Part shown: positions 18,038 through 27,274 of the stretch, one piece after another | Position numbering within the stretch: position 1 is the stretch's first letter | Layout: every line of letters begins with the position of its first letter | NCBI GenBank assembly: GCA_001464495.1 | Contig: LNDZ01000024.1 | Location: 1-64,000 of the forward strand | Reading direction: 5' to 3' | DNA: 64,000 nucleotides | From: Betaproteobacteria bacterium Ga0074130 | GTDB lineage: Bacteria > Pseudomonadota > Gammaproteobacteria > Burkholderiales > Rhodocyclaceae | Made by a program: the position numbers and the translations under genes | Notes under the pieces: generated by a model | The model's input: only the letters and a program-made list of their open reading frames with translations | The model's database searches: none | What the model was told of the DNA's origin: nothing

Positions 18038-18738
18038 CGATAGTTTCTCGCTGCCCAGCTGCGGATGAAATGCGCAATCGCATTTAGCGCCAACACCAGT
18101 GTCAGCAGTACGATGCCCAAGCCCAGCGCCAGCGGCATGTCGCCCTTGCTGGTTTCAAGCGCAATGGCGGTGGTCATGACGCGCGTAACCCCTTCGATAT
18201 TACCGCCGACAATCATCACAGCGCCCACTTCGGCAATGGCGCGACCAAAGCCGGCTAGCATGACGGTGGACAGCGACCAGCGCGTATCCCACAGCAGGGT
18301 CAGTGCGGACTGCCAGCTGCTCGCACCCAATGACTGCAATTGCTCGGTGTATTCAAGCCAAGCATCTTCGATGATCTGGCGCGTAATCGCAGCGATCAGG
18401 GGAAATACCAACACGGCCTGCGCAATGCTCATGGCGGTTGGCGTAAACAACAGCCCCAACTCGCCCAGCGGCCCGGCACGGGAGAGCAGCAGATAGACAC
18501 CCAAGCCCACCACCACGGCAGGCAAGCCCATGAAGCCATTAATCAGCACCGTCAGTGCACGGCTGCCCGGGAAGCGCGCAACAGCCAACATGGCGCCCAG
18601 CGGCAGCGCAAACACGGCAGCGATCACAACGGCCAGCAGACTGACGCGCAGGCTCAAGCCGACAATGGCATACAGGTGGGCATCGGCCTGCAGCAGCAGG
18701 GCCAGTGCGGTACTGAGACTGTCTGAAAACGTGTTCAA
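18034..18738 (-). CDS. tupB: Tungstate ABC transporter, permease
   Basis: Inner-membrane permease of 234 aa with about five helices and the ABC coupling loop around EYTEQLQSLGASSWQSALTLLW (EAA-type). TupB-like opening: LYAIVGLSLRVSLLAVVIAAV. The start codon is TTG at 18738 with no clear ribosome site; no upstream in-frame alternative exists and the length fits the family, so I keep it. First gene of the tupB-tupC-tupA operon, divergent from aroG. Confidence 0.88.
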   Translation of the reverse strand: MNTFSDSLSTALALLLQADAHLYAIVGLSLRVSLLAVVIAAVFALPLGAMLAVARFPGSRALTVLINGFMGLPAVVVGLGVYLLLSRAGPLGELGLLFTPTAMSIAQAVLVFPLIAAITRQIIEDAWLEYTEQLQSLGASSWQSALTLLWDTRWSLSTVMLAGFGRAIAEVGAVMIVGGNIEGVTRVMTTAIALETSKGDMPLALGLGIVLLTLVLALNAIAHFIRSWAARNYR

Positions 18739-18809
18739 AATGAATGTAATTCGGGCGGGCAGTTATGCAGCGAGTCCTGCACAAAAATGCCTATGTTGAG
18801 TGGTTTCGC

Positions 18810-18851
18810 ACTATAGCCATGCACAGCGATTTACCAAATATGTCATTTGGT
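18810..18851 (-). promoter_or_regulatory. Predicted tup promoter with overlapping 19-bp operator-like dyad
   Basis: On minus, TTTGGT (18833-18838) and TATAGT (18810-18815) are spaced by 17 bases, a plausible sigma70 promoter 72 bases before tupB. The perfect dyad ACCAAAT-GACAT-ATTTGGT (18833-18851) covers the -35 box, a typical place for a repressor. It does not resemble the TATAT-containing ModE operator. The regulator is unknown. Confidence 0.45.
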
Positions 18852-18981
18852 GCATAACCCATGCCGCTGCACAGAGCGCTACCGCGCCCCAGCACACCAT
18901 CGCCCGGCCAACGTCCAGACCCATGCCGACCGGTTGGGCGTTGTAGAATAGCGGGCTACAAGCCATCTGCCGGACCACGAA

Positions 18982-20052
18982 ATGAAACCCATCGTCGATG
19001 ACGTACGCGTCAAGGAAATCAAGGAACTACTCACCCCTGACGCAATCCTTGCGGACTACCCGACCACCGAAACTGCTGCTCAGAACACCTATGCCGCACG
19101 GCAAGATATCCATCGCGCGCTACATGGCGCGGATGACCGTCTGGTCGTCATCATCGGCCCTTGCTCGATTCATGACCCGAAAGCGGCGCTGGAATATGCC
19201 GAGAAGCTGAAGGTACAACGCGAGCGACTGGCCGCCGACCTCATCGTGGTCATGCGGGTGTATTTCGAGAAGCCGCGCACGACGGTGGGCTGGAAGGGCT
19301 TGATTAACGATCCGCACCTGAACGACAGCTACGACATCAACACCGGCCTCAAACTGGCGCGCAAGCTGCTATGGGATTTGAACGAAATGAAGATGCCTTG
19401 CGGCACCGAGTTTTTGGATGTGATCACGCCGCAATACACCGCCGATCTGGTCAGCTGGGGCGCGATTGGCGCTCGCACGACCGAATCGCAGGTGCACCGC
19501 GAGCTAGCCTCCGGCCTGTCCTGCCCGATTGGCTTTAAGAACGGCACGGACGGCAACGTGCGCATCGCCATCGATGCAATCCGCTCTTCTTCGAGCCCAC
19601 ACCACTTCCTATCCGTCACCAAGGCCGGCCGCTCGGCCATTGTCTCGACCGGCGGCAATGAAGACTGCCACATCATCCTGCGCGGCGGCAGCAAGTCGGC
19701 CAACTATGACGCAGCGAGTGTGGAGGCTGCCTGCGCTGAGCTAGGCAAGGCAGGTCTCGCCGCTAAGCTGATGATCGATCTCTCGCATGCCAACAGCAAC
19801 AAACAGTTCAAGCGCCAAGTCGATGTGGCCGGAGATGTGGCCGCACAGATCAGCGGTGGTGACCAGCGCATCATGGGGGTGATGGTTGAATCGCACCTCA
19901 AGGAAGGCCGTCAGGACCTCGTCCCCGGCCAGTCGCTGCAATACGGTCAGAGCATCACCGATGCTTGCATCGGTTGGGAAGATAGCCTCAGCATGCTCGA
20001 CACCCTTGCCGCAGCGGTACGTCAGCGTCGCCTTGTTGCCGCCAGTCAGTAA
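18982..20052 (+). CDS. aroG: 3-deoxy-7-phosphoheptulonate synthase, class I
   Basis: DAHP synthase of 356 aa, condensing phosphoenolpyruvate and erythrose 4-phosphate at the entry of aromatic amino acid synthesis. Class I AroF/G/H signatures: VIIGPCSIHDPKAALEYA (metal Cys), VMRVYFEKPRTTVGWKGLINDP, GARTTESQVHRELASGLSCP, GFKNGTDG, and LMIDLSHANSNK. The N-terminal extension before DDRLVVIIGP is the region that carries feedback inhibition in E. coli isozymes; which amino acid inhibits this one cannot be read safely. Divergent from tupB; the TAGAAT at about 18942 is a possible -10 box. Confidence 0.96.
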   Translation: MKPIVDDVRVKEIKELLTPDAILADYPTTETAAQNTYAARQDIHRALHGADDRLVVIIGPCSIHDPKAALEYAEKLKVQRERLAADLIVVMRVYFEKPRTTVGWKGLINDPHLNDSYDINTGLKLARKLLWDLNEMKMPCGTEFLDVITPQYTADLVSWGAIGARTTESQVHRELASGLSCPIGFKNGTDGNVRIAIDAIRSSSSPHHFLSVTKAGRSAIVSTGGNEDCHIILRGGSKSANYDAASVEAACAELGKAGLAAKLMIDLSHANSNKQFKRQVDVAGDVAAQISGGDQRIMGVMVESHLKEGRQDLVPGQSLQYGQSITDACIGWEDSLSMLDTLAAAVRQRRLVAASQ

Positions 20053-20055
20053 GTA

Positions 20056-21627
20056 ATGAACTTCTCTGCCGGGGACGCCTGGAGTTCACGCCGCACCTTC
20101 CTGATTGCCGCCCTGCTGACGCTGGCCTTCCGTTTTTGGCTGGCCGCCGTCACACCCTTCACCGGCGACGAAGCCTATTTCATCTGGTGGGGTCAATGGC
20201 CTGATTGGGGCTTTTACGATCATCCGCCTATGATCGGCTGGTGGCTGGCGCTGCTATTGCAGATCAGCCATGCCGAGTGGTGGCTGCGCTTACCCATCAT
20301 CATCCAGCCGGTGGTGCTGGGGCTCGCCGTGGCCGCCTTCCTCAAGCCACGCTTTCCGAATCTGGCGTGGGGTGCCGCAACACTTTTCCTGCTCGCACCC
20401 GCGAATGTGTGGAATGTCTTCATCACCACCGATACGCCGCTGGTGTATTTCAGCGTGCTCGCTGGCTTTGCCTGGCTACAGGCACGCCGGGCTGAAGACG
20501 CGGACACCACTGCTTGGCGCTGGTATGTACTGGCGGGGCTCGGCCTCGCAGGTGCGGTCCTGTCGAAGTACTTCGCTGCCCTCCTCGGCTTTGCCTTTTT
20601 GGTCGACACGCTGTATCGCCCCAGCCAGCGCAAATTCGTGGGCCTGTTCATCGTCTATGCGCTGACCGTGCCGGGTATCGCCATGATGGCGTGGTGGAAT
20701 GCCGGCCACTGCTGGTCGAATGTTATGTTCAATTTCTACAACCGTCATCACCGCGGCAACACCGGCCTGTCTTGGCAAACGCCACTGCTGTATCTAAGCA
20801 TGATGATGTACCTGCTAACCCCCCTGTGGTTCTGGTATCTGCAACGGCAGCGTCACGCTTTCGCAGCCGTCTTACGCAGCCGCGAAGGCCGAGCGCTAAC
20901 CATGCTCGCCATCGTGCCACTGGCCCTGTTTGTGCCACTCTCCATCGTGCGCACGATCGGCTTGCACTGGGTGTTGTCCTTCATACCCTTCGCGCTGATT
21001 CTGCTGGCCCTTAGCGTGAATGTTGCACAGTTGCGCACACTGCTACGCTTTTTCTCCGGCCTTGCACTGCTGCATGCGGCGATCATCCTCGCGATTGCCA
21101 ATATGCCGATGGAAAAATGGGAGAAGACCAAGTTCTATCCCGGTATCGTCCTAACGGTCGAATCACAGAAACTACTTGATCAGTTACAGCCCTACAGCGA
21201 CTACACGTGGATGATGGATGGCTACTCGAATGCCGTCACGCTAGGGGTCAATACCTACGTGCGGGATGTGGATGGCCGGCCGCGTTACATCGGTGTGTTT
21301 GGCGAAGGCTCCAGCCATGCGCGCCATGACGACATCCTGACCGATATGCGCGCCATCGATGGCGGCAAGATTGCCATCCTGCGCAAGACAGCGCCGAACC
21401 TAGCGACTGACTACGCCCCTTACTTTGACAACATTGAGACTCGCACCTTTAAAATTCGTGGCGTGGAGTTCCATCTGATTCTCGGCCAGGGCTTTAACTA
21501 TGCCCGCTATCGCGATGTCATACTGGCACGCATCAAGGGGCTGTATTACGCCGTACCACCGGCGCTGCCGCAAACCGCCTGCTACTTCTGCGACCGCTAC
21601 TTCCCGGGACAACCATGTCAGCGCTGA
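20056..21627 (+). CDS. Glycosyltransferase family 39 / ArnT-like membrane protein
   Basis: A 523-aa GT-C type protein with around ten membrane helices. Near the N-terminus it has the family's acidic first loop: PFTGDEAYFIWWGQWPDWG then YDHPPMIGWWLALL, matching the DExYY and HPP motifs of ArnT/PMT enzymes that move sugars from polyprenyl-phosphate carriers. The C-terminal part from about 370 is a soluble periplasmic domain. It starts three bases after the aroG stop and overlaps the next gene by 13 bases, so it is coupled with the UbiA-family gene. Acceptor (lipid A, protein or other) unknown. Confidence 0.82.
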   Translation: MNFSAGDAWSSRRTFLIAALLTLAFRFWLAAVTPFTGDEAYFIWWGQWPDWGFYDHPPMIGWWLALLLQISHAEWWLRLPIIIQPVVLGLAVAAFLKPRFPNLAWGAATLFLLAPANVWNVFITTDTPLVYFSVLAGFAWLQARRAEDADTTAWRWYVLAGLGLAGAVLSKYFAALLGFAFLVDTLYRPSQRKFVGLFIVYALTVPGIAMMAWWNAGHCWSNVMFNFYNRHHRGNTGLSWQTPLLYLSMMMYLLTPLWFWYLQRQRHAFAAVLRSREGRALTMLAIVPLALFVPLSIVRTIGLHWVLSFIPFALILLALSVNVAQLRTLLRFFSGLALLHAAIILAIANMPMEKWEKTKFYPGIVLTVESQKLLDQLQPYSDYTWMMDGYSNAVTLGVNTYVRDVDGRPRYIGVFGEGSSHARHDDILTDMRAIDGGKIAILRKTAPNLATDYAPYFDNIETRTFKIRGVEFHLILGQGFNYARYRDVILARIKGLYYAVPPALPQTACYFCDRYFPGQPCQR

Positions 21628-22514
21628 AAGACCGACTCCCTCCGTGGCTGCGCCTGCTTCGTCCACATCAGTGGCTAAAGAATGGCTTTGTGCTGGTCGG
21701 TCTGCTTTTCGGCCATGCCTGGAATCAGCCCGATATTGTGCTCAAGGCCTTTGCCGCTGCGGCAGCCTTTTGCCTGCTGTCATCGTCGGTCTATATTTTC
21801 AATGACCTGATTGATCGCGAGCAGGATCGTCTGCACCCGCAAAAGCGTCATCGGCCGCTGGCCAGTGGTGTCACCAGCGTCCCATTTGCCCTCGGCTTGA
21901 TGCTGGGCTGTCTGCTGATTGCGCTGGATATCGTGTTCCGTTTCATCGGCCAGGCTGAGTGGGTATTTCTCGCCTATCTCGGCGTCAATGTCGCCTACAC
22001 CCTGCGCCTCAAGCACGTCGTCATTCTTGACGTGTTCCTGATCTCGGCAGGCTTCATGCTACGTCTGCTGGCCGGCACACTGGCGCTCGGGATTCCGCCG
22101 TCCGAATGGTTGCTGCTGTGCGGGTTGATGCTGACTTTGTTCCTCGGTTTCGCTAAGCGGCGCGCCGAGCTGAATGCCATGCGCACCGACGAAGGGGCGG
22201 CCAAGGCCCATCGCCGCGTTCTTGAACACTATTCACCTATCTTGCTAGATCAGTTGATCACGATTACGGTCGCCTCGACGGTGCTGTCGTACAGCCTATA
22301 CACCGTCAGCGATGAAACTGCCATGCTGCACGGTGGGCGCCTGTGGGTGACTGTGCCATTCGTGCTCTACGGCATGTTCCGCTACCTCTATCTACTGCAT
22401 CGCCGTGGTGGGGGCGGTGATGCGGCCGAAGCCCTGCTGACGGATCGCCATCTGCTGCTGGCGGTGTCGGGCTGGTTACTGACAACACTTGCCCTGCTGG
22501 CGCACTGGTTGTAA
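21615..22514 (+). CDS. UbiA-family decaprenyl-phosphate phosphoribosyltransferase-like protein
   Basis: A 299-aa membrane prenyltransferase-fold protein. The first Asp-rich motif is NDLIDREQDRLHPQKRHRPLASG, the NDxxDxxxDRxHPxKxxRP form typical of decaprenyl-phosphate 5-phosphoribosyltransferases (Rv3806c type), rather than the form of UbiA or CtaB. LRPHQWLKN at the start and GFAKRRAEL in the second motif region also match. Such enzymes load ribose phosphate onto a polyprenyl carrier for later use by GT-C transferases, which fits the coupled GT39 gene. Epimerase genes for arabinose formation are not seen nearby. Substrate is inferred. Confidence 0.8.
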   Translation: MSALKDRLPPWLRLLRPHQWLKNGFVLVGLLFGHAWNQPDIVLKAFAAAAAFCLLSSSVYIFNDLIDREQDRLHPQKRHRPLASGVTSVPFALGLMLGCLLIALDIVFRFIGQAEWVFLAYLGVNVAYTLRLKHVVILDVFLISAGFMLRLLAGTLALGIPPSEWLLLCGLMLTLFLGFAKRRAELNAMRTDEGAAKAHRRVLEHYSPILLDQLITITVASTVLSYSLYTVSDETAMLHGGRLWVTVPFVLYGMFRYLYLLHRRGGGGDAAEALLTDRHLLLAVSGWLLTTLALLAHWL

Positions 22515-22523
22515 GTTGTGGGG

Positions 22524-23063
22524 ATGGACGGACATCTCGACACATTTGAATCTCTCGGCAAAGGCACCCCCTTTGTCGCGCTAATGCGCGCCATCATCGA
22601 ACACATTCGCCTGTTCGAAGACTTCGACGATAGCGAAATCGAGATAGTGGCGCAGTATCTCGACTGCTACCGCGTTCCAACTGGCACCAAAGTTATCCAC
22701 GAAGGCGAGCAAGGTGACTTCATGCTGCTCCTGCTGGATGGCAACATGGAGATCGCCCGGCGCGGCAGCGATGGCTTCCCGGTCAAAATCGGCCATGCTG
22801 GGCCCGGCAAGACGCTCGGTGAAATGTCCCTGATCGACGGCGAGCCACGCTTTGCCAGCTGCATTGCGCGTAGTGAGTGCGTCTTCGGCATTCTGAATCG
22901 CTCAAGTCTGACGCAGATCATCGCGGATCAACCGCGCTTGGGCGTCAAGCTGATGATGCAGCTCCTGCTCCTCCTCAACCAGCGTCTGCGCTTGGTCAGC
23001 GCCGAGCTGGTCCGCACCATGAGTCACCCGGCCAGCGACACTGAGCGCCCGCCCCTTGCATGA
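22524..23063 (+). CDS. Cyclic-nucleotide-binding-fold protein
   Basis: About 179 aa with one cNMP-binding (CRP-like) beta-barrel: VIHEGEQGDFMLLLLDGNMEIARRG then GPGKTLGEMSLIDGEPRFASCIA. The phosphate-binding cassette keeps GE and the Arg, but the usual R-(S/T)-A becomes R-F-A, so nucleotide binding is doubtful. No DNA-binding helix-turn-helix follows; the C-terminus is helical (LMMQLLLLLNQRLRLVSAELV), perhaps a dimer helix. Start is the ATG at 22524; a GTG two codons upstream (22518) is also open. Overlaps the next gene by four bases. Confidence 0.8.
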   Translation: MDGHLDTFESLGKGTPFVALMRAIIEHIRLFEDFDDSEIEIVAQYLDCYRVPTGTKVIHEGEQGDFMLLLLDGNMEIARRGSDGFPVKIGHAGPGKTLGEMSLIDGEPRFASCIARSECVFGILNRSSLTQIIADQPRLGVKLMMQLLLLLNQRLRLVSAELVRTMSHPASDTERPPLA

Positions 23064-23476
23064 GCACGGCGCTTACTCGTAGCGCCCGCGGCGACATCAA
23101 CCACCTCCCCTGCGTCTTTTCTACCGCTTTACAGCAACGCTGCGCGGTGTGCTCGCTGGCCCTACATGATGCTGATCAACTGCTATGCACCCAGCCACTG
23201 GCCCGTGCAGCCTGCGCCAGTCTGCACGGCCAAATGCGCGATAAGTCACGCTTTGCCTTGGGGCTGCGTAGCAATCCCCTGACCCACCCGGCCAGCAGCG
23301 CGGATGATCTGCGCCTGCAATGTGGCGGCCTGCAAGGTCTGCGCAGCGAACTTGACCCTGATGCATTAGCGATTGATGTGCAGCGGCTGCTAGAGCGTCT
23401 GCATGAAGGTGGCCTAGAAGCCCTAGCGTGGGAACCAATCTTGCGGGCCATCGGACAATGGCAACCCGGCCGATGA
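23060..23476 (+). CDS. Cys-containing protein of unknown function
   Basis: A 138-aa protein, ATGA-coupled to the cyclic-nucleotide-fold gene. The N-terminal half has five Cys (CVF, RCAVC, LLCTQ, AACASL), spaced in a way that could hold a metal; the C-terminal half is Leu-rich and helical (DVQRLLERLHEGGLEALAW). No signal peptide or membrane helix. I do not recognise a family. It ends the aroG-to-here run; the next gene, pntA, is 230 bases on. Confidence 0.6.
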   Translation: MSTALTRSARGDINHLPCVFSTALQQRCAVCSLALHDADQLLCTQPLARAACASLHGQMRDKSRFALGLRSNPLTHPASSADDLRLQCGGLQGLRSELDPDALAIDVQRLLERLHEGGLEALAWEPILRAIGQWQPGR

Positions 23477-23706
23477 AGCCTTAATAAATCGTACGAAATA
23501 TGCGATTCACTGCATCAATCATTCAAGTTTCCTTGTATCTACAATCGACCCACCGCTAAACCATTGATCCAAAAGGCTATGCGAGGCTGGAAGCGGGGCT
23601 GGCTTTGGGTTATAATTGTGTGCCTCGCCTGCTGGTCACATGTCCATGGAGACATGCCCGGGCCCCAGATTTCTAAGATTTCTAAAAACCATCCCATGGA
23701 GGAAAC
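23477..23706 (+). promoter_or_regulatory. pntA upstream region with TATAAT box
   Basis: 230 bases with no gene. A perfect TATAAT lies at 23611-23616; its -35 position (TGGAAG) is poor. The complements GCGAGGC (23581-23587) and GCCTCGC (23622-23628) flank this box, and CATGTC/GACATG arms (around 23638-23656) follow in the leader. GGAGG lies just before the pntA ATG. Confidence 0.45.
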
Positions 23707-25311
23707 ATGCCTCTGATCATCGGAGTGCCAAGGGAAACTTTCGCCGGCGAAACACGCGTGGCGACAGTCCCCGAGGTCGTACAAAAGCTCATCAAGCAGG
23801 GCTACGCAGTCGCTGTCGAATCTGGCGCCGGCAACCTTTCCAATATCAGCGATGACGAATATCGCGCCGCCGGAGCCGAAGTGGTCAGTACCGCTGACGT
23901 CTGGGCCAAGAGCGACATCGTCTTCAAGGTCCGCGGCCCTAACGCAGAGGAAGTCGGTCTGCTCAAGCAGGGCGGCACGCTGGTCAGCTACATCTGGCCG
24001 GCACAAAATCCTGAGCTGATGCAGCAACTGGCTGCCAAGAAGGCGACTGTGCTGGCCATGGACTCGGTGCCGCGTATTTCACGCGCCCAGAAGATGGATG
24101 CTCTGTCCTCGCAAGCCAATATTGCTGGCTACCGCGCCGTCATTGAAGCCGCCAACGCTTTCGGTCGCTTCTTCACGGGTCAGATCACTGCTGCCGGCAA
24201 GGTGCCGCCAGCCAAGGTCTTCGTGATCGGTGCTGGTGTAGCGGGTCTGGCTGCGATCGGTACTGCCGCCAACCTAGGCGCCATCGTGCGTGCCAACGAT
24301 ACCCGCAAGGAAGTCGCTGACCAGATCATCTCCATGGGCGGTGAATTCGTTCCCGTCGATTATGAAGAAGACGGCGCTGGTACCGGCGGTTACGCCAAGG
24401 TTATGTCGGAAGGCTACCAAAAGGCTCAGCTGGAAGTATTTGCCCAGCAAGCCAAGGAAGTCGACATCATCATCACCACTGCCCTGATTCCGGGCAAGCC
24501 AGCGCCTAAGCTGATCACCGCCGACATGGTTAAGTCCATGAAGGCAGGTAGCGTTATCGTCGATTTGGCCGCTGAACAAGGTGGTAACTGCGAATTGACA
24601 GTACCGGGCGAGGTTGCCGTCGTTCACGGCGTGACCATCGTTGGCTACAAGGATCTGCCGTGTCGTCTGGCCAAGACGGCCTCGACGCTCTACGCAACCA
24701 ACCTGTTCCGTCTGTCGGAAGACCTGATCAAGACCAAGAGTGTTGATCCTGCTGGTGAAGGCGCTGCTGCGATCAACATGAACTTCGAAGATGAAGTCGT
24801 GCGTGGCACCACCGTCATCAACCAAGGCGAAGTAAGCTGGCCGCCCCCACCGCCCAAGCTATCGGCAGCGCCAGCAGCTGCACCCAAGGCAGCTGCCCCC
24901 GCTGCAGCCAGCCATGGTCATGGTCCGAGCACCACGGTGTCATCGCCGGCACGTGTTGCCACTATGTTTGCAGTAGCTACGGTGCTGTTCGGCCTGATCG
25001 GCTACGGCGCTCCATCGGCGTTCTTGGGTCACCTGACCGTGTTCGTTCTCGGCTGCTTCATTGGCTACATGGTGGTGTGGAACGTCACCCCCGCCCTGCA
25101 TACCCCGCTGATGAGCGTAACCAACTCAATCTCCTCGATCATCGTGATCGGTGCGCTCGTGCAAGTGGCTCCGCCACTGGCCGACGGCGTCACCCGTCCC
25201 GAGCTGCTGATCAAGGTAATGGCTGCAGTTGCCATCGCCCTGACTGCGATCAATATGTTCGGCGGCTTCGCGGTAACGCGTCGCATGCTCGACATGTTCC
25301 GTAAGAACTAA
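23707..25311 (+). CDS. pntA: NAD(P) transhydrogenase subunit alpha
   Basis: A 534-aa alpha subunit of the proton-pumping transhydrogenase, which passes hydride from NADH to NADP+ using the proton gradient. The N-terminal two thirds is the NAD(H)-binding domain I ([50 protein letters not shown]). After a Pro/Ala-rich linker ([20 protein letters not shown] region, near 380-415) come four membrane segments of domain II. It is the fused enterobacterial form, 24 residues longer than E. coli PntA, mostly in the linker. pntB follows after 10 bases. Confidence 0.96.
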   Translation: MPLIIGVPRETFAGETRVATVPEVVQKLIKQGYAVAVESGAGNLSNISDDEYRAAGAEVVSTADVWAKSDIVFKVRGPNAEEVGLLKQGGTLVSYIWPAQNPELMQQLAAKKATVLAMDSVPRISRAQKMDALSSQANIAGYRAVIEAANAFGRFFTGQITAAGKVPPAKVFVIGAGVAGLAAIGTAANLGAIVRANDTRKEVADQIISMGGEFVPVDYEEDGAGTGGYAKVMSEGYQKAQLEVFAQQAKEVDIIITTALIPGKPAPKLITADMVKSMKAGSVIVDLAAEQGGNCELTVPGEVAVVHGVTIVGYKDLPCRLAKTASTLYATNLFRLSEDLIKTKSVDPAGEGAAAINMNFEDEVVRGTTVINQGEVSWPPPPPKLSAAPAAAPKAAAPAAASHGHGPSTTVSSPARVATMFAVATVLFGLIGYGAPSAFLGHLTVFVLGCFIGYMVVWNVTPALHTPLMSVTNSISSIIVIGALVQVAPPLADGVTRPELLIKVMAAVAIALTAINMFGGFAVTRRMLDMFRKN

Positions 25312-25321
25312 GGAGATACTA

Positions 25322-26728
25322 GTGTCTGCAAATCTGGCTACTGTCTCCTACATCGGAGCAACCATCCTCTTCATCCTCAGCCTGGGCGGTCTGTCCCATC
25401 CTGAGACTTCGCGTCGTGGCAACTTCTACGGCATGGCCGGCATGGCTATCGCCGTGCTAGCGACTGTCTTCGGGCCGCGCGTTACACCCTCCGGCTACGC
25501 ATGGATCATCATCGCGCTGGTTGTTGGCGGCTCCATCGGCCTGTATGCGGCAAAGAAGGTCAAGATGACCGAAATGCCGGAACTGGTGGCGCTGATGCAC
25601 AGCTTCGTTGGCCTGGCTGCGGCACTGGTCGGCTTCGCCAGCTACGTCGACCCAGCGCTGCACTTCGAAGGCATTGAAAAGATCATCCACGAAGTGGAAA
25701 TCTATATCGGCATCCTGATCGGTGTCGTGACCTTCGCAGGTTCTTTGATTGCCTTCGGCAAGCTGAACGGCAAGATCGGCGGCAAGCCGCTGTTGTTGCC
25801 GGCACGTCATTGGCTGAATCTAGCCATGCTTCTGCTTGTGGTCTGGTACGGCCGTGAGTTCATCAATGCCAAGGATATTTCCGAAGGCATGACCCCGCTG
25901 ATCATCATGACCATCATCTCGATCCTGTTCGGCTTCCATATGGTCATGGCCATTGGTGGTGCCGACATGCCGGTCGTGGTGTCGATGCTGAACAGTTACT
26001 CTGGTTGGGCTGCTTCGGCCACCGGCTTCATGCTGAACAACGATCTGCTGATCGTCACCGGCGCACTGGTGGGCTCCTCCGGCGCCATCCTGTCGTACAT
26101 CATGTGTAAGGCCATGAACCGCCATTTCATCAGCGTAATCGCTGGTGGTTTTGGTGCTGCACCAGCGGCTGCCAGCGGTGCCGCTGCCCAGCCTGAAGGC
26201 GAAGTTACTCCTCTCAGTTCTGCCGAAACCGCCGAACTGTTGCGCGAAGCCAAGAGCGTTGTAATTGTTCCGGGCTACGGCATGGCCGTCGCGCAAGCCC
26301 AACACACTGTGAACGAAATCGTGCAAACCCTGCGCGCCAAGGGTGCCAACGTACGCTTCGCCATCCACCCGGTGGCAGGTCGTATGCCAGGCCACATGAA
26401 CGTGCTGCTGGCTGAAGCCAAGGTGCCTTACGACATCGTGCTGGAAATGGACGAAATTAACGAAGACTTCCCTGACACCGACGTGGTCATGGTGATCGGT
26501 GCGAACGACATCGTGAACCCTGGCGCTGAAGATGATCCAAGCAGCCCAATCGCTGGTATGCCAGTGCTGCAAGTCTGGAAGGCACAAACCTCCATCGTCA
26601 TGAAGCGCTCCATGGCTTCTGGCTATGCAGGCGTGGATAATCCACTCTTCTACAAGGAAAACAATCGCATGCTGTTCGGCGATGCCAAGAAGATGCTGGA
26701 CGAAGTACTGGTCGCCCTCAAGGCCTAA
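25322..26728 (+). CDS. pntB: NAD(P) transhydrogenase subunit beta
   Basis: A 468-aa beta subunit starting with GTG and a GGAG ribosome site. About nine membrane helices form the rest of the proton channel (domain II), followed after an Ala-rich linker near 275-290 by the NADP(H)-binding domain III with [33 protein letters not shown] and [22 protein letters not shown]. It works with PntA in the inner membrane to supply NADPH. A strong intrinsic terminator follows 15 bases after its stop. Confidence 0.97.
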   Translation: MSANLATVSYIGATILFILSLGGLSHPETSRRGNFYGMAGMAIAVLATVFGPRVTPSGYAWIIIALVVGGSIGLYAAKKVKMTEMPELVALMHSFVGLAAALVGFASYVDPALHFEGIEKIIHEVEIYIGILIGVVTFAGSLIAFGKLNGKIGGKPLLLPARHWLNLAMLLLVVWYGREFINAKDISEGMTPLIIMTIISILFGFHMVMAIGGADMPVVVSMLNSYSGWAASATGFMLNNDLLIVTGALVGSSGAILSYIMCKAMNRHFISVIAGGFGAAPAAASGAAAQPEGEVTPLSSAETAELLREAKSVVIVPGYGMAVAQAQHTVNEIVQTLRAKGANVRFAIHPVAGRMPGHMNVLLAEAKVPYDIVLEMDEINEDFPDTDVVMVIGANDIVNPGAEDDPSSPIAGMPVLQVWKAQTSIVMKRSMASGYAGVDNPLFYKENNRMLFGDAKKMLDEVLVALKA

Positions 26729-26743
26729 TCAGCACCTTCGCCG

Positions 26744-26779
26744 AAAAAGGGCAGCTAGGGCAACCTGGCTGCCCTTTTT
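26744..26779 (+). terminator. Rho-independent terminator of pntAB
   Basis: AAAAAGGGCAGC and GCTGCCCTTTTT form a perfect 12-bp stem around a 12-base loop (TAGGGCAACCTG), ending in five T's. It is symmetrical enough to work in both directions but serves pntAB. Confidence 0.93.
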
Positions 26780-26858
26780 CATTGGCAAGTCACGTGTATA
26801 TGCACCTGAAAGACTGAGCTGGGCTAATATGGCGCAGCTTGAACTAAGGAAAGCTCAC

Positions 26859-27260
26859 ATGCGCCTGCTGTTGTCACTCATTGCTCTCACCCTCTATGTC
26901 TCCACTTCTGCAGTGGCACAGACCACCAAAGTCCCTACGCTTGAAGAGCGCAAGAAAGCGGTGGCTGAGCAAATGAAGATCATCGAGGGGATGTCAGGCA
27001 AGTCGGTCGAAGAGCAGCTCAAGATCGCGCAGGAGTGGGCAAAAAAACACCGTACAGCGCAAGCAGCAGGAACCTTGGATGCCACCAGTCAAGCATATGC
27101 ATTCCGTATGCGTTTGTACGGCGACTCGCATTGCCAGACCTATGCCGAGCAAGCCGACAGCACTTTCCTAGATGGTCAGTATTCAGAGGACGAGCGTATT
27201 AGCAAGCTCAATCAAATCAGTGCACGTGCGGCAAGCGCCGGCTGCATTGCCACGCAGTAG
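26859..27260 (+). CDS. Small secreted protein, function unknown
   Basis: A 133-aa protein with a clear signal peptide (MRLLLSLIALTLYVSTSAVA, cleavage before QTTK). The mature part is charged and helical (EERKKAVAEQMKIIEGM, EEQLKIAQEWAKKH) and has two Cys (SHCQTYA, AGCIATQ) that could form a disulfide. AAGGAAAG gives a good ribosome site before this ATG; the frame stays open upstream into pntB, but that is coincidental. No family recognised. Convergent with the aldolase gene. Confidence 0.72.
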   Translation: MRLLLSLIALTLYVSTSAVAQTTKVPTLEERKKAVAEQMKIIEGMSGKSVEEQLKIAQEWAKKHRTAQAAGTLDATSQAYAFRMRLYGDSHCQTYAEQADSTFLDGQYSEDERISKLNQISARAASAGCIATQ

Positions 27261-27274
27261 TCGACAGCGTCAGT

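Noticed and set aside
18739-18981. ModE-type operator upstream of the tup operon
   Set aside because: I looked for TATAT-containing dyads of the ModE form; only the ACCAAAT/ATTTGGT dyad is present and it does not match.
25820-26587. 255-aa open frame on minus, antisense to pntB
   Set aside because: His/Val-rich shadow of pntB with no recognisable domain or ribosome site.
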